Assembly (NCBI GenBank): GCA_009103225.1
Contig: RHPI01003124.1
Span: forward strand, 249,757-313,756
Reading direction: 5' to 3'
Length of the DNA: 64,000 bases
From: Chlorokybus atmophyticus
Lineage: Eukaryota > Streptophyta > Chlorokybophyceae > Chlorokybales > Chlorokybaceae
Shown: positions 1 through 15,500 of the stretch, in pieces
Position numbering within the stretch: position 1 is the first letter of the stretch
Layout of the letters: each line of letters opens with the position of its first letter
The notes under the pieces: model-generated
What the model was told of the DNA's origin: nothing
What the model saw: only the letters and a program-made list of their open reading frames with translations
Database searches by the model: none
Program-made: the position numbers and the translations under genes

Positions 1-775
1 ACTGTCAACAGGATCTGCAAAAAGACAAACACAATAAGAGCTCTCATGCCTGTTATTAGCATGCGTTTGCAGGCAGATGCGAATTCGCAGACGCGCACAC
101 GGGCATGTGCGTGAACACATACACATACACGCGGAAACTGACATGTGCGCATGTCCACGCACATACACACATGTGCGCACGCATACACACGCACGCTTGC
201 GCATGCGCACACATGCACACGTACACAAACACGTACAACACATACCAACACTCACATCTAGCTCTTTTGCTCGTCGCCTCAGCGAAACCATAGCCTCCTC
301 GTCTTGCGGGACGGTCAGGGCAGGAACGCCTGGCTGGTACAACAAACACCATGAGTAACACCCCCACTTTTCTGCCAACATGATTGCACATACACAACCA
401 CACACGTGCCTTGAATATGCCGGCCTTCTCCCACGCTATCGACGCCAACGTGTTGCCCAACAGAGCCACGTGGTCATACCCGAGCGAGCTCACGCCGCAC
501 ACCAGCGGTTTGTTCACCTGAGAAACAAATCTGACCACAGTCAGATTAACCGCAATGCAAGCACAAGCACAAGCAGCAACAGCAACAGCAACAACAATGA
601 CAGCAACAACAAGTCACACACTATGTTGGTGGCGTCGAGTCGGCCTCCTATGCCGACTTCTAGTATGGCCACGTCCACGCGCTCGGCGTGGAAGATGCGC
701 AGCGCGAGCAGCGTGAGGAAGCGGAAGAACTGCGGCATGCTGTTGGCCTGCCCTTCTTGTTGTTGTTGCTGCTGC

Positions 776-812
<37 letters not shown>

Positions 813-2324
813 GGTCCTTCAGCGCGTCCCAACATGTCCAGAAGTGGGACACAAACAGCTCCTGGAAACCCACACAGGCAGAGAGAGAACACTGTTACTA
901 AAAGCACTTTGTCTAGACAGTCAGTCCTTAGAGAAAGAGCGAGACTGACTCACATGTGGACTTCCACACACAGTGTCACACACACACACACCTCGAACTC
1001 CTCATCCACCAACCCAACATCACTGCAATAAAAACCATCATCCCAACATCATTCTCAACCCTTTTACCTTTGAGATGGGTTGTCCCCCTATCCGGAATCT
1101 TTCCCTCACGTCAACGAGGTGCGGCGACGTGAATAGTGCGGCGCGGCGGTAGCCGCAGCGGAGGAGGACCGACTCGCACATCGCGCAGACGCTGCCCTTG
1201 CCTTTGGTGCCCGCCACATGAATGACGGGGAGAGAAGACAACGCGGGCTGGATATGGGTTAGATGAGATAATTGCAAGCTTGTTGTTGGCTTGTTGGCTG
1301 TGTGCACACGTGCGCACACAGCCAACAAGCCAAGTGCGCATGCACGCACACACGTGCGCGCGTGCATGCGCGAGTGCAGTGGTCTAAATATGGGATGTCT
1401 GCGTTGTGTTTGCTTACTTGTAGGTTGAGGGTTTCGACGTATCGGTGCATGGCGCCAAAGGCGTCGTCCCAGTTGACACCGCCCGAGGCTCTGAGTAGTT
1501 GTTGTGCAAACTTACTCAGTGATAGTAACATGATGATGAGGGACACGCTGGTGATGCACATGCATGCATGCTTGCTTGGCTCGGTGTTGCTGAAAATGGT
1601 GCATATGCTGAGATTGGCATGCCGGAGGTTGTGTGACTCAGATCAACACACTGGTGGTATGTATGAATGCGTGCACGCGCGTGTGCACGTGTGTGCACCT
1701 AAGCGCGTGTGTACGTGTGCACGCGCGCATGTGCAAATGAAAGTAACTGGGTGCCCAGTTAACCGCTGCCCTTCCGACTATGTGTCAACCCCTTGCAGAT
1801 GAGCACATTTGACATTTGTCTTCGTTCGCTTTACTTGTCAATCGCATTAGTCATCAAGATATAGCTTTTGTAACCTTGGTGCCCAGTCCTCTCTCTTTTG
1901 TAGGCTGTCTACACGGGACTATGCAAGTAGTCATCAAACGGACAACGCCTTGCAACTTGCGCGTATAGGTTCTGTGCAACTCAAGGTTACCACGACACTT
2001 GAAACACTCAAGTTTCACCATCACGGTGTTAATCACAAACACTTGCCTTGATTTGCCGGAGATGAGCGTTCCAGCCGCCTCCACCGCCGCCTCATACGAC
2101 CTGTCCTGGTGGTGCACATTGCTCCCGCCGCCGCCACTGCCGCCGCCGGCAGGAGCCGGGGAGTCCGACATGGGAGCTGCGGAGGAGGAGGAGGAGGAGG
2201 AGGAGGAGGAGGAGGAGCGTGCGTGGCAGAGGTGGCTCCGCCGGCAAGGCACCGACACCAAGGGCCACACCGTCGCCGTCCTCCAGGCTGCCGCCCTCCC
2301 CAACACCAACGCCGCCGCCTGCAT
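1..2324 (-). CDS. FPGS: Folylpolyglutamate synthase (partial, 3' end beyond window)
   Basis: Adds glutamates to folates (ATP-dependent ligase, Mur-ligase fold), retaining them in cytosol and organelles. Exons on the minus strand: 2324-2047, 1490-1418, 1247-1068, 861-622, 517-410, 333-256 and probably 14-1. Seen: ATP-binding P-loop [10 protein letters not shown], then [40 protein letters not shown] and [14 protein letters not shown], all in family order. The N-terminus from the ATG at 2324 is rich in Ala, Arg and Ser, suiting an organellar presequence; an internal ATG at 2171 would give a cytosolic form. Odd points: a 19-Gln insert in exon 4, and two introns (1 and 5) that keep the frame only with GC donors. 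The exon at 14-1 is a guess from its acceptor. The C-terminal domain is off the window. Identity is secure; the exact start is not. Confidence 0.93.
757..813 (-). repeat. In-frame CAA/CAG repeat (19 Gln) inside FPGS
   Basis: Nineteen consecutive CAA/CAG codons on the minus strand, in frame within FPGS exon 4. They lie between the DALKD segment and the [12 protein letters not shown] segment, which are nearly adjacent in other FPGS proteins as I remember them. The codons are mixed CAA and CAG, so it is not a pure slippage tract. Confidence 0.9.
1336..1369. repeat. Alternating purine-pyrimidine tract (Z-DNA prone), example
   Basis: Strict purine-pyrimidine alternation of CA, TG and CG steps in FPGS intron 2. 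Similar heterogeneous tracts recur in introns and spacers across the window, for example near 80-240, 1670-1735, 11330-11480, 12050-12195, 13270-13430, 14940-15150, 16850-17000, 17390-17475, 19150-19340, 35130-35190, 36600-36840, 42740-42860, 51000-51090, 53450-53730, 56735-56850, 58070-58240 and 63140-63350. Confidence 0.85.
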
Positions 2325-2850
2325 GTATCCTGCTTGTGAAGCTGGACAGCAGTGTTGGCGTTGTAGCAATCAACGCGTTGCATGCATACGCATTGCTAAT
2401 GACGACTATGTTGAGATATAACGTACACCAGTGTGACAACTTGCATGCAGTGCACGTCGTAACGTCAAACTGTAAACATCTTGAATGCAGCACGCCAAAC
2501 ATCTCAAGTAAGCGTGTAGCATGCCCAGGATTATAACTTAGATCTACAACTCTGACGCAATGACAAGGTTACGCCACATTACATGACATGTGTACTGTGT
2601 GTCTCACTTTGTGGGTGGGACAGCCATTGCCCCATGCGTGACTCGCAGCTATGGCATACACTGTGGAAATGCAAGGCAGTGCATGTCCAATTTCAGCAAC
2701 CATGGGTGCTATGACAGTGCTTACTACAAAACTCTAGAATGCGCTACTGATTCTTCACTGAAATCTGCAATCGCCCCATTAACGCCGCCCCTCAGCGTGA
2801 GACAACCGCAGCACTGGTTGCAATACCATGGGTATTCTATGGGCAAATTA
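2325..2850. other. Spacer between FPGS start and RHL1 stop
   Basis: About 530 bp between two minus-strand genes. It must hold the RHL1 3' untranslated region and the FPGS promoter. I see no further gene, TATA box or clear regulatory motif. Confidence 0.6.
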
Positions 2851-4828
2851 CTAGTCAAAGCTAACATCCTCATCCTCATCATCGTCATCGTCATTGCCGA
2901 CATCTCCACCATCTTCACTGTCAGAGGGCAGAGAATACCTGTAGCACACAACTCAGCATTTGTTGTGCATGGCAGGTGCGGGACTGCAAGTCACACATAC
3001 GTAAATAAAAACGGTGCCTGCTAGACAATCTGCGCATGGTGATGTACAATCCCCAAGTGTCCTCACCTTGGTCGCGGTTTGGCAGCTACTCGCTGCGATA
3101 TGCGTACAGGGTGTTCTGCAGCGTCTTCCTCTTCACTGGTTTGCGCAGGAGGCGCACTCTTTCGCCGCTCGGCTTGTTTCTGCGGTGTTCTCCTGGGAGT
3201 GACAGGTGTTGCTTTCTTCGGCGTTTGGCGCTTGGGCTTGGGCTTAAGCTCAATGTCCTGCTTGTCCTCCTCGGGTTCTTCAGCCTCAATGTGATCATCA
3301 TGCACCTCGTCTTCAGAGGAACTCTCTGAGTGCTCCATGTACCTACAAAACGCCACCACCACAGGATTCACACCACTGTGCGCAAGCAAGAGCATTACTG
3401 CGTGTGCATGTGTCCGATGTATGTCCCATGCAAACTGCGAGGTGTCGAGAATATGATGTATCAACTACCAACCACACTCACTTTGGCCGATCCTGGGCTG
3501 TTGCCCGTTTGGATGCTCGGACAGGCTGTTCCGGTGCAGTGTTTGCACCATCTTGATGTTCATCCGCGTCATCTATACCTACTGGGTGCTCACCAGCCTG
3601 CTCAGCAGCCACTTCTGTGTGCACAGCTGCTGAAGCCTTCTCCGCTCGCGCACCTGCAGTGAAGTCCACATCTTTGTGTAGGCGCTGGTCCTGTGACAGA
3701 GCAGCAATCAATCAGCAGTTGCCAAACTTGACCTGCACAAGTCGCTACCAACTTACACGCAGATGCTGAGGCAGAGGGAGCCGGTGTTCATCAGGGTTGG
3801 CCTCCTTTGTGCCTATCCACCACGCTTCTGCAAACACAACCTGTGCGGTCAAGTTGTCGAGTTGTTGACAGCGTGCAATGCAAGGCTGCTATGACAATAG
3901 CTGCCTACCACGCTCTCAAATACATCCTCGCATACGATGCTACTGCGTGCGATCTGCAGTGACAGGTAGCGGTTCTTCGGGTACACAATGGTTCCAAAGA
4001 GTTTGAGCCTGCCCTGCAGACCGTTATCAGTCAGTGCAGATATGCTGCATTGCCTCAACTGCCCCATATTTCAAAAGAAGACCATGATCATTGCTAAGCG
4101 ACTGTATGTAGCCAAAACAAACAGATGGAATCATAGGTGAAGTGCTCTTGCAACAAGCGACTTACCTCAGGAAAATCCATATACAGTACAGGGTTCTTTG
4201 AGTCCAGCTGGGCAAGCGTGCCCAGCTTACCACCGCCAACAGGTGCCAGCAAACCCGGAAAGGAAAATAGGTACTTGCTTTTGCGCAATACACCTTTCTT
4301 TATAATGTCCTTGCCATTGGCACGCCGCAATGCTGCAGGTGGAAGCTTAACTATGGATTGTCGACAAGCTAGCCACGCATATAATGCCTTTCTGCAGCAA
4401 CTGTCGCAATTACTGTGCAAGCTCGTGTAAAGCTTAACATGCAGTCATGCATGCAGCCATGCACGCCAACATACTTCATGCTTGCTTGTAGGCCTGAATG
4501 CATAGACACAGCTACATCTCAAACCAAGTTGCATGCAATGCGCCTTTGGGGTGCCATGTTCAGAGCAGGATGCTGCCAGTGGTCAAACATGCACACAAAC
4601 CAATGCAACATGCAGTCCGTCCTTGTTCTTACCTTTGGACGGACGGAGCTTGCCATTGGCATGTGCTGGTTGACGGGAAAGAGCTCCAACAGAGCATGCC
4701 ACACGGCAAAGCCTCTCACTCTCAGTTTGTGCCCGAGCCGCTGCCTCATCCAGGACAGGCTCATCGCCGTCAGCGGCAGCTTTGCGTTTGCGTGATGCCG
4801 TAGGCCCAGCTGCTGCTTTGGGCGCCAT
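2851..4828 (-). CDS. RHL1: RHL1-type subunit of the DNA topoisomerase VI complex
   Basis: Nuclear DNA-binding partner of the plant topoisomerase VI (SPO11-3/TOP6B) complex, needed in Arabidopsis for endoreduplication and root hairs (established). Seven exons on the minus strand: 4828-4633, 4350-4166, 4013-3909, 3840-3757, 3690-3482, 3342-3067, 2938-2851; total 1143 nt, 380 aa, every phase consistent. Family motifs seen in order: KYLFSFPGLLAPVGGGKLG, NPVLYMDFPE, GRLKLFGTIVYPKNRYLSLQ, VCEDVFESVVVFAEAWWIGT. The C-terminal half is charged and low in complexity, with two PVRxSxR elements (PVRASKR and PVRISQR) resembling a single such motif in the Arabidopsis protein, a basic PKKATPVTPRR stretch and an acidic DDDDDEDED tail. 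It shares a 640-bp divergent promoter with polyubiquitin that carries an E2F palindrome and a telo-box. Confidence 0.95.
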
Positions 4829-4943
4829 AACGGCTATCAAACATTTCCCCCAGTCATTGCCTCCCAACACCAATGCCTGACTTCTCCTTCTCCTCCCCCT
4901 CCTCCTCCTCCGCCGCGGCCTCACTTTCGCTGCCAGGCCTAAA

Positions 4944-4955
4944 TTTGGCGCCAAA
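4944..4955. promoter_or_regulatory. E2F-type palindrome TTTGGCGCCAAA
   Basis: A perfect 12-bp palindrome matching the E2F/DP consensus TTTSSCGC on both strands, 116 bp upstream of the RHL1 ATG. The site is seen; cell-cycle control of RHL1 is inference. Confidence 0.7.
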
Positions 4956-4961
4956 TCTGTG

Positions 4962-4970
4962 TTAGGGTTT
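4962..4970 (-). promoter_or_regulatory. Telo-box AAACCCTAA upstream of RHL1
   Basis: Exact match to the plant telo-box (AAACCCTAA on the minus strand), six bases beyond the E2F palindrome. In plants telo-boxes mark promoters of growth- and cycle-linked genes (established). Confidence 0.6.
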
Positions 4971-5334
4971 CAGAACGAAAGCTTCCGTTGGCTCATGGCC
5001 ACGTGTGAATGGTGGCACTAACGTTAGCTTAGGCCACGTCACTAATCACTTCACGCTTAGCCACGTAAGGCCAAGTGTACCGGACTTCCCGCACTCCCAA
5101 TGCGAACGTTCCGGAGCAAAGCCGCGGCAAAACGGCTGCAACACGTTGTGTGTTTTGTTAGCTCAACGACCTAGGCGGCTTTGATTTAACTTGATGCCCT
5201 TACGTGGTACTGCAAGGCTAACGCACAGTGTGCGCTCCCCTCGCAACAGGACGTTCGTTGTGATTTTCCGCGCAAGGATGCCCGCCTGCGCCTTCACCGG
5301 TCTCGCGCAGTGTGCAGCACAACGCAGCAGTTGA

Positions 5335-5342
5335 TATATAAT
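5335..5342 (+). promoter_or_regulatory. TATA-like element TATATAAT of polyubiquitin
   Basis: TATATAAT begins 134 bp upstream of the ubiquitin ATG, a plausible core promoter leaving a leader of roughly 100 nt. No transcript evidence is available. Confidence 0.55.
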
Positions 5343-5387
5343 CATGCTTGGCATGCTGGGGTAGCCATAGCTGTGCCTAGGGTTTGA

Positions 5388-7576
<2,189 letters not shown>

Positions 7577-9594
7577 ATTGATAGTCGTGCAGCAGTTGGC
7601 TTGTGCTGCAGTAATGTGGGTAGACTATTGTGTAGCGAGCTATGTACAGTTGCAATGAAGTCGCATTGCTTTTAACATCAGCCTCCCAATATTCTGTGTT
7701 AGGTGTCCTTGCGAGGATCCTGAGCAGTATGTATGGCAGCATTTGCGTTGTACGCGTTTGTGTGTGAATGTAGGCAGTTGCCATCAAGTCTGGACAGGTT
7801 ACTAGTTGTCACATTTTCTCGAAGCAACAGGGTTGGAGTCTCGGCTTTGGATAGAGGCTGGTGCAGGTGCAGAGTAGTAGTGCATGAGTAGATATGGGCA
7901 GGTTGTCAGTTAGCTGACATGGCAGTAGATGTAGTATGCTCATAGAAGTGAGGTTGAAGTGACATGTGTCCTTGGAAACTACGGCAATGTGCATTCGTAC
8001 GCAACATTCTATGCCTCCTTGTCACCAATGAATGTGGAAACCCTCACTGTATGCATGAGTGTGTCTTTATCTGTGCGCACACCTTCTTCTACCACCCGTG
8101 CTGCCGACGGTGTGTGCCACTATGCATGTACAATTTGCGTTTTGTATTGTTTGTCCATACCAATCACGCATGCAACAAAGTGGGCATATCTATGGTGATT
8201 ATGTATGGGTTACAAATCGAAGTCATCAAGTGCCCACACGCATGCTCACTTGCAAACACACAACAAGCTAGCAAGAACCACCAACACCTATTGTACAACA
8301 ACAATCATTACATGCAGCACCGGTACCTATCATATACCACCAAGTGCCCTTATGTGCGGTGCAATGCAAGTGTCGAGCAGGAGGTAGTAGCAGCCAACCC
8401 ACATGTGAATTACAGGCATGTATGTCCGAGCACCCTGTACCCATGAGATGCGGTCAATCAACACACACACACACATAGGAAGACTTACTACACCAAGGGG
8501 GTATAGTTGCAGCTTAACCTATCTTACCCTCACCTAGCTATGGGTATGCGTGTATGCAATGTGTGCGTGCAATGTTGGTGCAGTAGGAGCATGGGCAAAC
8601 CAAACGGACAACCTGCAGGCTTGTAGAGAGCGTGTCAGGCCTGCGAAGCTTGCAGCGTGGTGGAATGAAATGGAATGTAGTGGAATGATTGCGTGCTGTG
8701 CTTTGTAGGTGTGTGCTGCCCCTCACAGCCTCTACTATCCCTCGTACACAACCCATGTCAAGCATAGACGTAGCACATCATGCAGCTAGCCTAGGCACAG
8801 GCGCTATCTACCTACGCAAGTGCCGCGCCCGCCTACGTGGTCGGGGGGGTGCATGCTGCCGCATGCGTCAACCGAAATGCACTCTCAAGACTTAACGGTG
8901 CTTGTAAGTGAAATCCACACTAAAAGGTGTGGACATCCAAGTACATGCCAAGTTTGCATCAATGTGACGGTTATGTCCATCACGTAAGCCGCATAGTGCA
9001 ACTGGCTGATGGATACTGTCCTGGTGTGCACATGCCATTTTACTCCAACCATAATACGCATGCAACAAAAACAAGATGGTTAGACAAAAATTTGCTATAG
9101 AAGTACAAAGCTTCACAGCCAGAACTCGGCTTCAGCATACACCGCTCGAGTGAATGACCCTGACAAGTATACAAATGTGTGGTCGTCCTAATCGTCAGTT
9201 CGAGTCAGTCAGTCAGGGCCTAAGCTCTCCCTCCCCCTCTGTGCCCACGCCATAGTCTGCAGGTACAGCTACTGCGCCTGCTATCGGCAACATTCCCAAC
9301 ATTGGTTTGCACTTGGCACCAGCCAGCCCCCTTAGCGTTAGGGTTTACATCAAATGCAGGACATGCATTTGTGTTTGAAACTGCCTGTTCTGCGTGGAGT
9401 GTGCATAATGGATTGATGTGTGCTTGCTTGTGTGTGCTTCTATTGGGGGACCCTCTGTTTTATTATATACAACTTGCCTTATTGTGTGATGTTACATAAT
9501 GGCTTGATGTCACGTGAGGCTATGCATAAGTACTATCACGAATATCACCTACAAAGCTATACTACAACAAATGGGTGTATGTGTCAGATTGTTC
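7577..9594. other. Convergent spacer after polyubiquitin
   Basis: Two kilobases between the stop codons of polyubiquitin (+) and the BK-like channel (-). It should include both 3' untranslated regions. I see only short open frames without family signal, and no RNA gene. Confidence 0.55.
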
Positions 9595-12500
9595 CTACAA
9601 CACAAAAACCCTGTCGGTGGGGTACACAATGGCCTCCTTCTCTGGATTGACCACGACATAGGGCATGCGGCCAACACCGCTCTCTTGCCCGCTGCGCAGG
9701 AGCGCAATCGGAAGCAACCGTTGCGAATTGAGGTACCTGAACAAATCACGGAAGGTGCCGCGGCGATCGGGGTGCCGGAATGCTCCTGGCAAAGGCACCT
9801 GCAGGAGAGAAAATGTACTACTACTACTTCGGGCACAACAGAGTTCATGGCCACATAATCACACAAGCAGCACACATCATACCTGCCGGATGCGGCTGCC
9901 ATGACTCACGCGCGCCTCAGCGCCTTGCATCCGAAGCCCCGCTCCCCTGCAAAACGGGAATGCTAGGTGTTCATCCAAGTCTTCTTTCATCACGTATATC
10001 AGTGCAGCTATGCCATGTGTTCACTACATAGCACCATCACTCTGAACAAGCAGCACATGCATATACAATCAATCACAAGTACCGGAACTCTGCAGCGAGG
10101 GAGGGGTCTTGACTCGTCTCAGCTTGCTTTGCCCTGTGGTTTGTGGCATGGAGTTGTGTACTTACACTTGATTTCAAAGACAGCATCAACTTTGAATGGA
10201 CCAAAGAGGATTCAATTCACTGGTGCTTTGCACGCAATTGTGGGTATTTACGCTTGCGCTTACACTTGACTTGAATGAGGGCATCAATGTTGAAAGGACA
10301 TACGAGGACTCGGTTCACTTCCTGTGTCATTCACTCAGCAAGCGTCACTTGCCTGGTCTCGAGTAGGGACTCGTCGATGCCCAGCAACACGCGCAGTATG
10401 TGACCCAGATGTGGATTGTAATAATTCTGGCACAGCAGCTTGTCTGTCGTGACAGGGTTGTACACCATACCCGCCGCGAACATCGCCCTCGCGTGCCCAT
10501 TGTACATCTCACCTGAAGCAACAGCATGAGTGACCCAACAGACAAACCAACCACAGCCCTTGCATTGCACATCATATGGCCCACATTGTGAACGTTACCA
10601 TTGATGTCATCCGAAGATGAAGTGTTGGCAATCTCCGCGAGGTACTTCACGCTGTCGGGTCGTTGCAGCTCCACCGTGATGTGTGGCTTTGGGTGCGGTA
10701 TGTGACTCGACACCTCCAAGAAAGTCTGCAGCTCTAGGTACTTCAGTATAGCCTGCGTGTCAGATCGCATGACAAGGGCTTGGTACCGAGTAACATGGGC
10801 AGTCCTGCAGTCCTTTCCATAGAGTACAAGCGTGACATGCACAGCCTCAGCCTTAGCCTTTCAATGTTGTAGCTGTGACCATACAGTAGTGTGTGGCACG
10901 CTGGCATACGACACTATACTCACGGACATGCCCACGCGGCACACAGCACCCAACCATACAAAGCCTTACACATGCACACGGACACCCACCCACCCACCCA
11001 CACATCACCAACCACTGACACAAGTCCACACTCCCATCTCCTCACCAAGTCATCCACTCTGTCGCAATCATCATCCCCGTCCGGTTCCGCCAGTATCACC
11101 ACGTGCGCGGCGAACCTCACTCTCGCTCTGGCCAGGTCCTCGATGTTGAGCGGGCTGCCCGCCACGAAGCGCACCTCGGGGAAGGACTCCACGACGCTGT
11201 CGGCGTCCGGGTGGATGGTGGAGTCGAGGATCAACACGACGCGGGCGGGCTGCTCGGAAGACGTGGCTTGGAGGGGACGTAGAAACGCCAGGAGATTGCT
11301 GCATGGCAGGAATGCGTGCAAGCATGCGTGTGTCTGTATGCGTGCATGTGCATGTGCATGTGCGGGTTCAGGGTTTATGTGTGCATGCGGATGTACACGC
11401 GTGTGCGTGTGCATGTGTGTACGTGTATGTGTAGTCATATGTGCATGCGTGCATGTCACCACATATAGCTGCAAGCATATATGTGCGCATTTGCACTGTG
11501 CGCGCCAGCACATGTATTTGCAGCACGTGTACACGGTTGTGGTTGGCCAATGCAGCTGCTCACAGGTGCGATGCACTTGTTTTGGGTGAAATTCTCCAAG
11601 GCAACGTCATGATTATGCAACAACTGACCTTGGCGTGCCGAACACTACAACATGGTTCTTCAGCTCCGGCGAGTCCTGCTGCTTCAAAGTCTGCTGCCTC
11701 TCAAGAATCTTCTCTTCAGGCAGCTGCCAGACGGCGTTGCTGGCCTGCATCGCTTGCCTGAACTCCTCATGCACCTGCGTGGTTCACGTGGTATCATTGA
11801 TGATGGGTAAGATGATGAAAGTCGCATGAGTGATCGTGCGACGTGATGTTGATGAAGGTGAAGGTGACCTTGGTCTCGTCGTTGTGGAAGTCCTCCAGCA
11901 GACCCATGGGAAGGTTGGCCATGATGGTCTGGAGCTCGGCCACGTCCTGCGCGATGACGTACGCCACATCGCCGGGCTTCACAATGTACCCTTGAAGCAA
12001 GCAACAAGTGCCATGCACATCAGCTTCACGTGTCCAACGCACGTGGGCGCACACCCCACGCATGCACGCACGTTTGCATGCAGACACACGCGCGCGCACG
12101 TGTGCACATGCTCGCACATGCACACGCACACGCACATACATGCGCCCACACCCACACCCACACCCGCACGCGCACGCCCGCACGCACACACGCACAAACT
12201 AACAGAGAGACATGCACACATGAATGTACCTGTTGCAGGGAACATGTGTACTTCAACCGATCCATACTCCGAGTTGCCCGTCTCGATGGCGAACGTGACG
12301 ACGCCGGCCGCGCGGTACGTCGCGGCAATGACGGACTGGAGGTTCAGACCGTACAAACAGGGAGGCAGTTGCCACCGGTACACCTCTTGCGTCGCACCCT
12401 GGATAGAAGAAGAAACAATATCTGATACAACACAACATGACTACTACTACAAGAGAATCTCAATCTCACCAACATATCGATGCTACAGTTGAGATAGTAA

Positions 12501-15500
12501 GCAGTTGAAAGGCACACACCTCAGACTATACAGACAGCAAAACCAGTGTGTTTGAGATAGAGTGTGTCATATACACACCTCCATGCAATGCAACGCTTGA
12601 AGCACACGAGTAGTACACATACACAGCCGTGTACACGCCCCATGCAACTGTGTCCCTATCCACAGCTTCACCACAACCACATCACACCACCAACTACCAA
12701 CAATCACCCCACCTTCAGATACTCGATCCACCACGGCGCCGCCGCTTCCATCGAGTCCGACGGGACCGAGTACGACGCCTGCGAGGCCAGCAGGTTGTAG
12801 ATGAGGGGGATGACGCCCGGAGCCGCGGTGTTGGAGGCGAGGAGGACCAGCTTGAACTCTTGCACGCAGATGATGTTGTCGGCGCGGAGCGCAAGGTGCT
12901 GCGAGAGAAAGGAATCGTTGAAACTACAGTTGTGAGATGAGACAGTCGCACATAGGCTCTGCTCTGCCAAGTAGTTGTAGTAGTGACACACGCGGTGTCG
13001 TGCGTGCACACAATCTGGTATTGTTTTATCCGTTAGCGACGCAAGAATTGTACGGGTTTCTTCTTTCAAATAACTCTGTATCATCAACGGTTCGTTACCA
13101 AGTAGGAGGCGGTGTTGAGCTGCATGACGACGGGGACCTCCGGGCTGAACTGCTTCACGGCGATGAGGCGCAGCAGCGCGCTCACGTCGCGCTTCTTCAG
13201 GGCCGTCAGGCCACCCTATGACAAACCACTTGTTTACGCACGTCGACAATACTGTACCCTGCCTATGTGTGGTTGTCACACACGTGCACGCACACGTACA
13301 CACGTGCACGCACACGCGCGCGCACGCTGTGATGCATCACGGACACAGCGTGCGTTCATGTGCGCGTCAAACACCCACCCACACGCAGACACACGGGTGC
13401 GCGCGCGCACGCACGTGCACACACACAACGATCGCAAGTCCAATCAGAGAGGTCAATGTACACTGTATATAAATGCATGCACACATGCACGCGTGTACAT
13501 GCACGCTCATCCAGAGCAACCCTGGCTGTGTTAAGAAAGTCCTGCATCATCATGTTTGTTTGCCGGTGATGGCGTGCAGCACACACGTGATGATAGGCAC
13601 ACCTGCGGGTGCTCGTCGTTGAGTATGAACACCGCGTCGGCGTCCTGCACTCGCGCGCGATGCAAGTCGCGCTCCACACTCGCCGAGCTGTCACCCCAAC
13701 AGATAGGTTTACACACCAGTGCAGCATGCATGAAGGAGATGTGCGTTGCTCCTCTATTGTTGTCGGTTGAAAGTGTGTGTCTGTGCGCTCACCCTTGCAG
13801 GTACTTGACCTTTTTCATGAAGCGCTTCTCCGCCAACAGCAGCTGCATGATTGAGTAACATTTGCCGTGTTGATAACATTTCTTTGCACAATTGTTTTTG
13901 ATATTGTTGCGAATATGTATACCTCAAGTTCATCAGGCGGCGGCTGTTCTCCAAGAAGGATACTTATTATGCCGTGTGGTCCGTGATCTGCGCATCGCAC
14001 ACACGTATATGTGTTGTCGTACACACGTACACACGTGCACGTGCCGGGGACTGCACAGTTTACGTGGACATACGCACAAAGTACCCCTCATTGCTAGGCA
14101 GACATATGCCATGCACTACATGATACACACCAACTCGAGCACAACATTGCAACACGGACGGTCATACATGTGATGTTGCAGTCAATGCACAAGTGCTGCG
14201 ACTAACCAGGGTGGTAGAACTCTTCCAAAAATGACGCCATCTTGTTAGCTTTCAGCTCCCCTGCATTTTAACATGGATGGACGTGTTACATGGATCTACA
14301 GAAGCTGCTGAAACTACTCAATGCAAACATAGGCACACGCACGCACGGATACACATGCACACACGCGCAAACACACAAACCCATTATGACGATGTGCTCC
14401 GTGCGCTGTATGTGCCGCGTCAAGAAGTTCTTGCCCGGCGGCTGATAAGACCCTCCCCACTTCTTACGCAGCAACACCAAGCTGTGTGCATGTTATGTCA
14501 ATCCCCATAATAACTGTGACACAACATCGCCACACACGTGCACACGCACCCACCCACACACACCTCACTAGTTCAGATAGAAGGGCCGAGAACAGCGCGA
14601 TGCCCGCAACGATGAGGAAGCACACGACGATCTGTCCGACGACGCCCTTGGGGCTGATGTCGCCGTACCCCACCGTCGCCATCGTCACCACGCAGTAGTA
14701 CACCGCGTTGTGGTAGTAGAAGTGGCTCGAGCTCGGCTCGGGGGAGTTCTGAGCAAAGCACAGACAAGAGTATGTGTGTGATTCGTGTAGAAGAGAACAT
14801 TAAAGATTGCTCCAGAGGTGTGGAGCAATGACAGACATCGCGAATGGCAAATACAATCGTGCGCACGTGTGTATGTGTCTGTTCGTGGGTGTATCTATGT
14901 TGATGCGCAAACAGTCATACCATAACCACATGTGTTTGCAGAAGAGCGCGTTTTACACGCACACGCCACATGCACACGCACACATGCATGCATGCAAGTA
15001 CGCGAGCATGCGCACAAGCATGCAGCACACACATGTACACGGGTACAGACGCACTACACACGCACGCATGCACGCATGCGTTCGAACAGACACCATGCGC
15101 ATACGCTCTGTATGCACATGCAAGTACATGCATGCGCGGCTCGCATGCAGGCATGACACTATGTCAACAATGTGTCGACATTCGTGTGCAGGACTCTCTC
15201 TCACCAGTCCCATCGCGGTGCCGAGTATCTCCTGCAGCGTGAGTATGTACGCGGCGGTCATGAGGATGATGATCACCATGCACAGCATCATGAACCCGAG
15301 CTTCTTGAAGCGGTGGCGCTTACTTCGAGACCGGATCGTCGCGTTGGGAACCTGCGATCACAAAGTTTTGCCATCACTTATCACAGCACGCACGCACGCC
15401 CAGTGAACACGTACTGTCACAGATTGCAGTACACAGTAGGTAGCACATTGTGTACGTATATACCAACACATGGTGACCCAATTGAAAGCATCAACTACTA

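Noticed and set aside
4826-4954. Earlier RHL1 start adding an Arg-rich extension from 4954
   Set aside because: The upstream codon is TTG, not ATG, and would place the E2F palindrome inside the coding region.
10343-10354. Sixth GC-AG intron after channel exon 21 (AG|GCAAGT)
   Set aside because: That donor gives the wrong phase for the next exon; the GT three bases on (CAA|GTGACG) restores it.
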